From: Myxococcales bacterium
GTDB taxonomy: Bacteria; Myxococcota_A; Polyangia; Polyangiales; Houyiibacteriaceae
DNA length: 7,843 nucleotides
NCBI GenBank assembly: GCA_013002645.1
Contig: JABDJF010000387.1
Coordinates: forward strand, 1 to 7,843
Direction of reading: 5' to 3'
Position numbers and translations under genes: made by a program. Positions 6,944 to 7,843 of the stretch are shown piece after piece. The notes under the pieces were generated by a model. The model ran no database searches. It was not told the origin of the DNA and saw only the letters and a list, made by a program, of their open reading frames with translations. Within the stretch, counting starts at the first letter, position 1. Each line of letters begins with the position of its first letter.

Positions 6944-7048
6944 ACCCCGTTCACGATCTGGACGTTTCCGCGGCCTGCTCGGACGTTTCCAAACGAATTC
7001 CCAACCGCCGGTAAACAATTACGTATGCAAGGTGAACAATTACGTATG
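6944..7048. repeat. Degenerate tandem repeat with a 21-bp period
   Basis: Two adjacent 21-bp units are near identical: GGTAAACAATTACGTATG (7010-7027) and GGTGAACAATTACGTATG (7031-7048) differ at one base. Just upstream GGACGTTTCC occurs at 6960-6969 and 6981-6990, again 21 bases apart. Cutting the - strand into 21-mers from 7048 leftward gives five units; the middle ones are diverged but keep partial matches (for example AATT at the same phase). It looks like a decayed minisatellite or an array of binding sites; the 21-bp step is two DNA helical turns and also seven codons. Confidence 0.65.
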
Positions 7049-7152
7049 GATCGGCTTCGCAAGACGACATATGAATAGTCCAACAGGGGCTAAGCAGACA
7101 GAGATCCAAATCGTGCGCTCAGCCACCTGCTCGACTTTATGGGTTGGGCACA

Positions 7153-7199
7153 GACGCGGTCGATCGGATAACGGGCTGATCGACCGCGTCGTCTTTTTT
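7153..7199 (+). terminator. Strong rho-independent terminator
   Basis: GACGCGGTCGATC (7153-7165) and GATCGACCGCGTC (7178-7190) form a perfect 13-bp stem around a 12-base loop, followed after three bases by six T (7194-7199). The T-run is only on the right, so it ends + strand transcripts. The nearest + strand gene stops 222 bases upstream, giving either a long 3' UTR or the end of an unseen small RNA. Confidence 0.88.
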
Positions 7200-7244
7200 G
7201 CATCACGATAAGTGCCCAAGCGATAGCCGCAGAGGGCGGCCGGC

Positions 7245-7613
7245 TCAGGTGCCATCCGCTTCGTTGGCTGGATCTTCGGTCATGATGGCGATGAGCTCGG
7301 CCTGGGAGTTGACGTTGGCCTTTCGGAAAATCGCCCCGAGCTGGGTCGTCACGGTGCGCAGGGAAGCGTTTCGCCGCTCGGCGATCTCCTTGACCGTCAG
7401 GCCCTCGAGCACCGCGTCGATGATTTCGTGCTCGGCCGACGTAGTGCCCTCCGGGTAGCGCAGCTGCGGGAGCGGGACGCTCAAAACCAGGATTTCTTCG
7501 CCTCCGACGCGCATTCGGCTGACGCGCGGCCCAGCGTCTGACTCTGAATCCGACGGCAGATACTCGCCCTTCGCCGGGCCCTCTCCATCTTTTGAACCAG
7601 AGTCAGTGGCCAC
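7245..7613 (-). CDS. Short LuxR/GerE-type helix-turn-helix regulator
   Basis: A 122-residue probable transcription regulator. The C-terminal half (residues about 55-112) is a LuxR/GerE DNA-binding domain: TSAEHEIIDAVLEGLTVKEI contains the conserved Glu61 and Gly71, ASLRTVTTQLGAIFRKANV is the recognition helix region with Arg86-Thr87-Val88, and SQAELIAIM closes the domain. The first 30 or so residues are acidic, Ser/Gly-rich and probably disordered; VGGEEILVLSVPLP (37-50) looks like one or two beta strands. There is no receiver, PAS or autoinducer domain, so its input signal is unknown. The start is a GTG at 7613; an in-frame stop (TGA, 7643-7641) lies ten codons upstream, so the protein cannot extend further. 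No strong Shine-Dalgarno is seen. It is convergent with the LLM gene and lies 142 bases after an acyl-CoA dehydrogenase on the same strand, a possible regulatory target by position only. Confidence 0.85.
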   Translation of the reverse strand: MATDSGSKDGEGPAKGEYLPSDSESDAGPRVSRMRVGGEEILVLSVPLPQLRYPEGTTSAEHEIIDAVLEGLTVKEIAERRNASLRTVTTQLGAIFRKANVNSQAELIAIMTEDPANEADGT

Positions 7614-7755
7614 AGCTCGCAGGTAAACAAAACAGGCCGATCAGGTCAAGGTTCAATGCATTTCGAATGACGAATCGAGGTCACGAGGGTCGTCGAACCC
7701 ATGCAACGGGTTTGCGCACGACGGTCAGCGTCGTCCGGCCGCGGGAGCAGGCGCG
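7614..7755. other. Spacer between acyl-CoA dehydrogenase and regulator genes
   Basis: Two small inverted repeats occur: AACCC/GGGTT (7696-7700 and 7708-7712) and ACGACG/CGTCGT (7718-7723 and 7729-7734). Neither is followed by a T-run in the - direction, so no standard terminator for the dehydrogenase is seen. A weak - strand promoter is possible: TTGACC (7649-7644) with TTTACC (7627-7622) 16 bases further on. It would leave almost no leader before the GTG at 7613. Confidence 0.3.
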
Positions 7756-7843
7756 TCAGAGACCCATCTGCTTCGCGATGATCACCTTCATGATCTCGCT
7801 CGTCCCCGCATAGATGCGTTGAACGCGAGCGTCGACATACGCG
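7756..7843 (-). CDS. Acyl-CoA dehydrogenase, C-terminal end (partial)
   Basis: Only the last 28 codons are inside the window; the rest lies beyond its right edge. The readable end contains VQRIYAGTSEIMKVIIAKQM and stops two residues later (GL). This is the hallmark C-terminus of acyl-CoA dehydrogenases, FAD enzymes that make the first alpha-beta double bond in fatty-acid or branched-chain acyl-CoA oxidation. The position of the catalytic Glu of medium-chain enzymes (IYEGT) is Ala here (IYAGT), as in isovaleryl-CoA and long-chain types whose base lies elsewhere in the protein. The chain length of the substrate cannot be judged from this fragment. Confidence 0.93.
   Translation of the reverse strand, partial: AYVDARVQRIYAGTSEIMKVIIAKQMGL

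Larger units (their letters stand above)
6931..7244. other. Non-coding region between convergent genes
   Basis: This stretch of 314 bases between the LLM gene and the convergent LuxR-type gene holds no convincing gene. It contains a 21-bp-period degenerate repeat (6944-7048), a more AT-rich patch (about 7010-7080) and a strong + strand terminator (7153-7199). A 46-codon frame (ATG 7071 to TAA 7211) lacks a ribosome-binding site and runs through the terminator, so I do not call it. Confidence 0.7.

Noticed and set aside
7025..7078. A 17-codon peptide starting inside the 21-bp repeat
   Set aside because: No ribosome-binding site precedes the ATG, and its repeated residues are explained by the DNA repeat itself.
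7071..7211. A 46-codon + strand frame in the non-coding region
   Set aside because: No ribosome-binding site, no familiar features, and it reads through the stem and T-run of the terminator.
7696..7734. Terminator for the acyl-CoA dehydrogenase
   Set aside because: The two small stems are 5-6 bp and no T-run follows in the - direction.

Overview
The window is a GC-rich (roughly 60% or more) bacterial chromosome fragment with tightly packed genes, several sharing start and stop codons. The organism looks like a Gram-negative, aerobic, fatty-acid-degrading bacterium. It has a BatD/BatE-type envelope module, periplasmic SurA/PpiC parvulins, an enoyl-CoA hydratase-family protein, a luciferase-like oxidoreductase, an acyl-CoA dehydrogenase and a short LuxR-type DNA-binding protein. 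This mix recalls Myxococcota or other former Deltaproteobacteria, or a related uncultivated lineage. That placement is an inference from protein style, because no taxonomic marker is present.

Left part (about 1-5050, + strand): an envelope cluster. A BatD-like membrane protein is followed, with a one-base stop/start overlap, by a BatE-like protein with TPR repeats, two membrane helices and an SH3-like tail. A stand-alone response-regulator receiver domain comes next. Two parvulin-family chaperones/prolyl isomerases follow, one a probable lipoprotein and one SurA-like and secreted, and their genes overlap as ATGA. Bat proteins usually work with a MoxR ATPase and VWA-domain proteins (BatA/BatB), which would lie upstream of the window.

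Middle part (about 5060-6930, + strand): two metabolic genes. Eleven bases after the SurA-like gene begins a crotonase-fold protein annotated by homology as enoyl-CoA hydratase, but both canonical catalytic glutamates are replaced. After a small hairpin and a strong Shine-Dalgarno comes a luciferase-like (LLM) F420- or FMN-dependent oxidoreductase.

Right part (6931-7843): a non-coding stretch of 314 bases holds a degenerate 21-bp-period tandem repeat and, 222 bases after the last stop codon, a very strong rho-independent terminator. On the - strand are a 122-residue LuxR-type helix-turn-helix protein and, cut by the window edge, the last 28 codons of an acyl-CoA dehydrogenase.

I did not find an obviously new defence or mobile system, and there is no CRISPR array, tRNA, rRNA or transposase. 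The points most worth a second look are the 21-bp repeat, the distant terminator (possible small RNA or long 3' UTR), the crotonase without its glutamates, the SurA-like protein with an altered parvulin site, and the pairing of a Bat module with two parvulins and a receiver-only protein.
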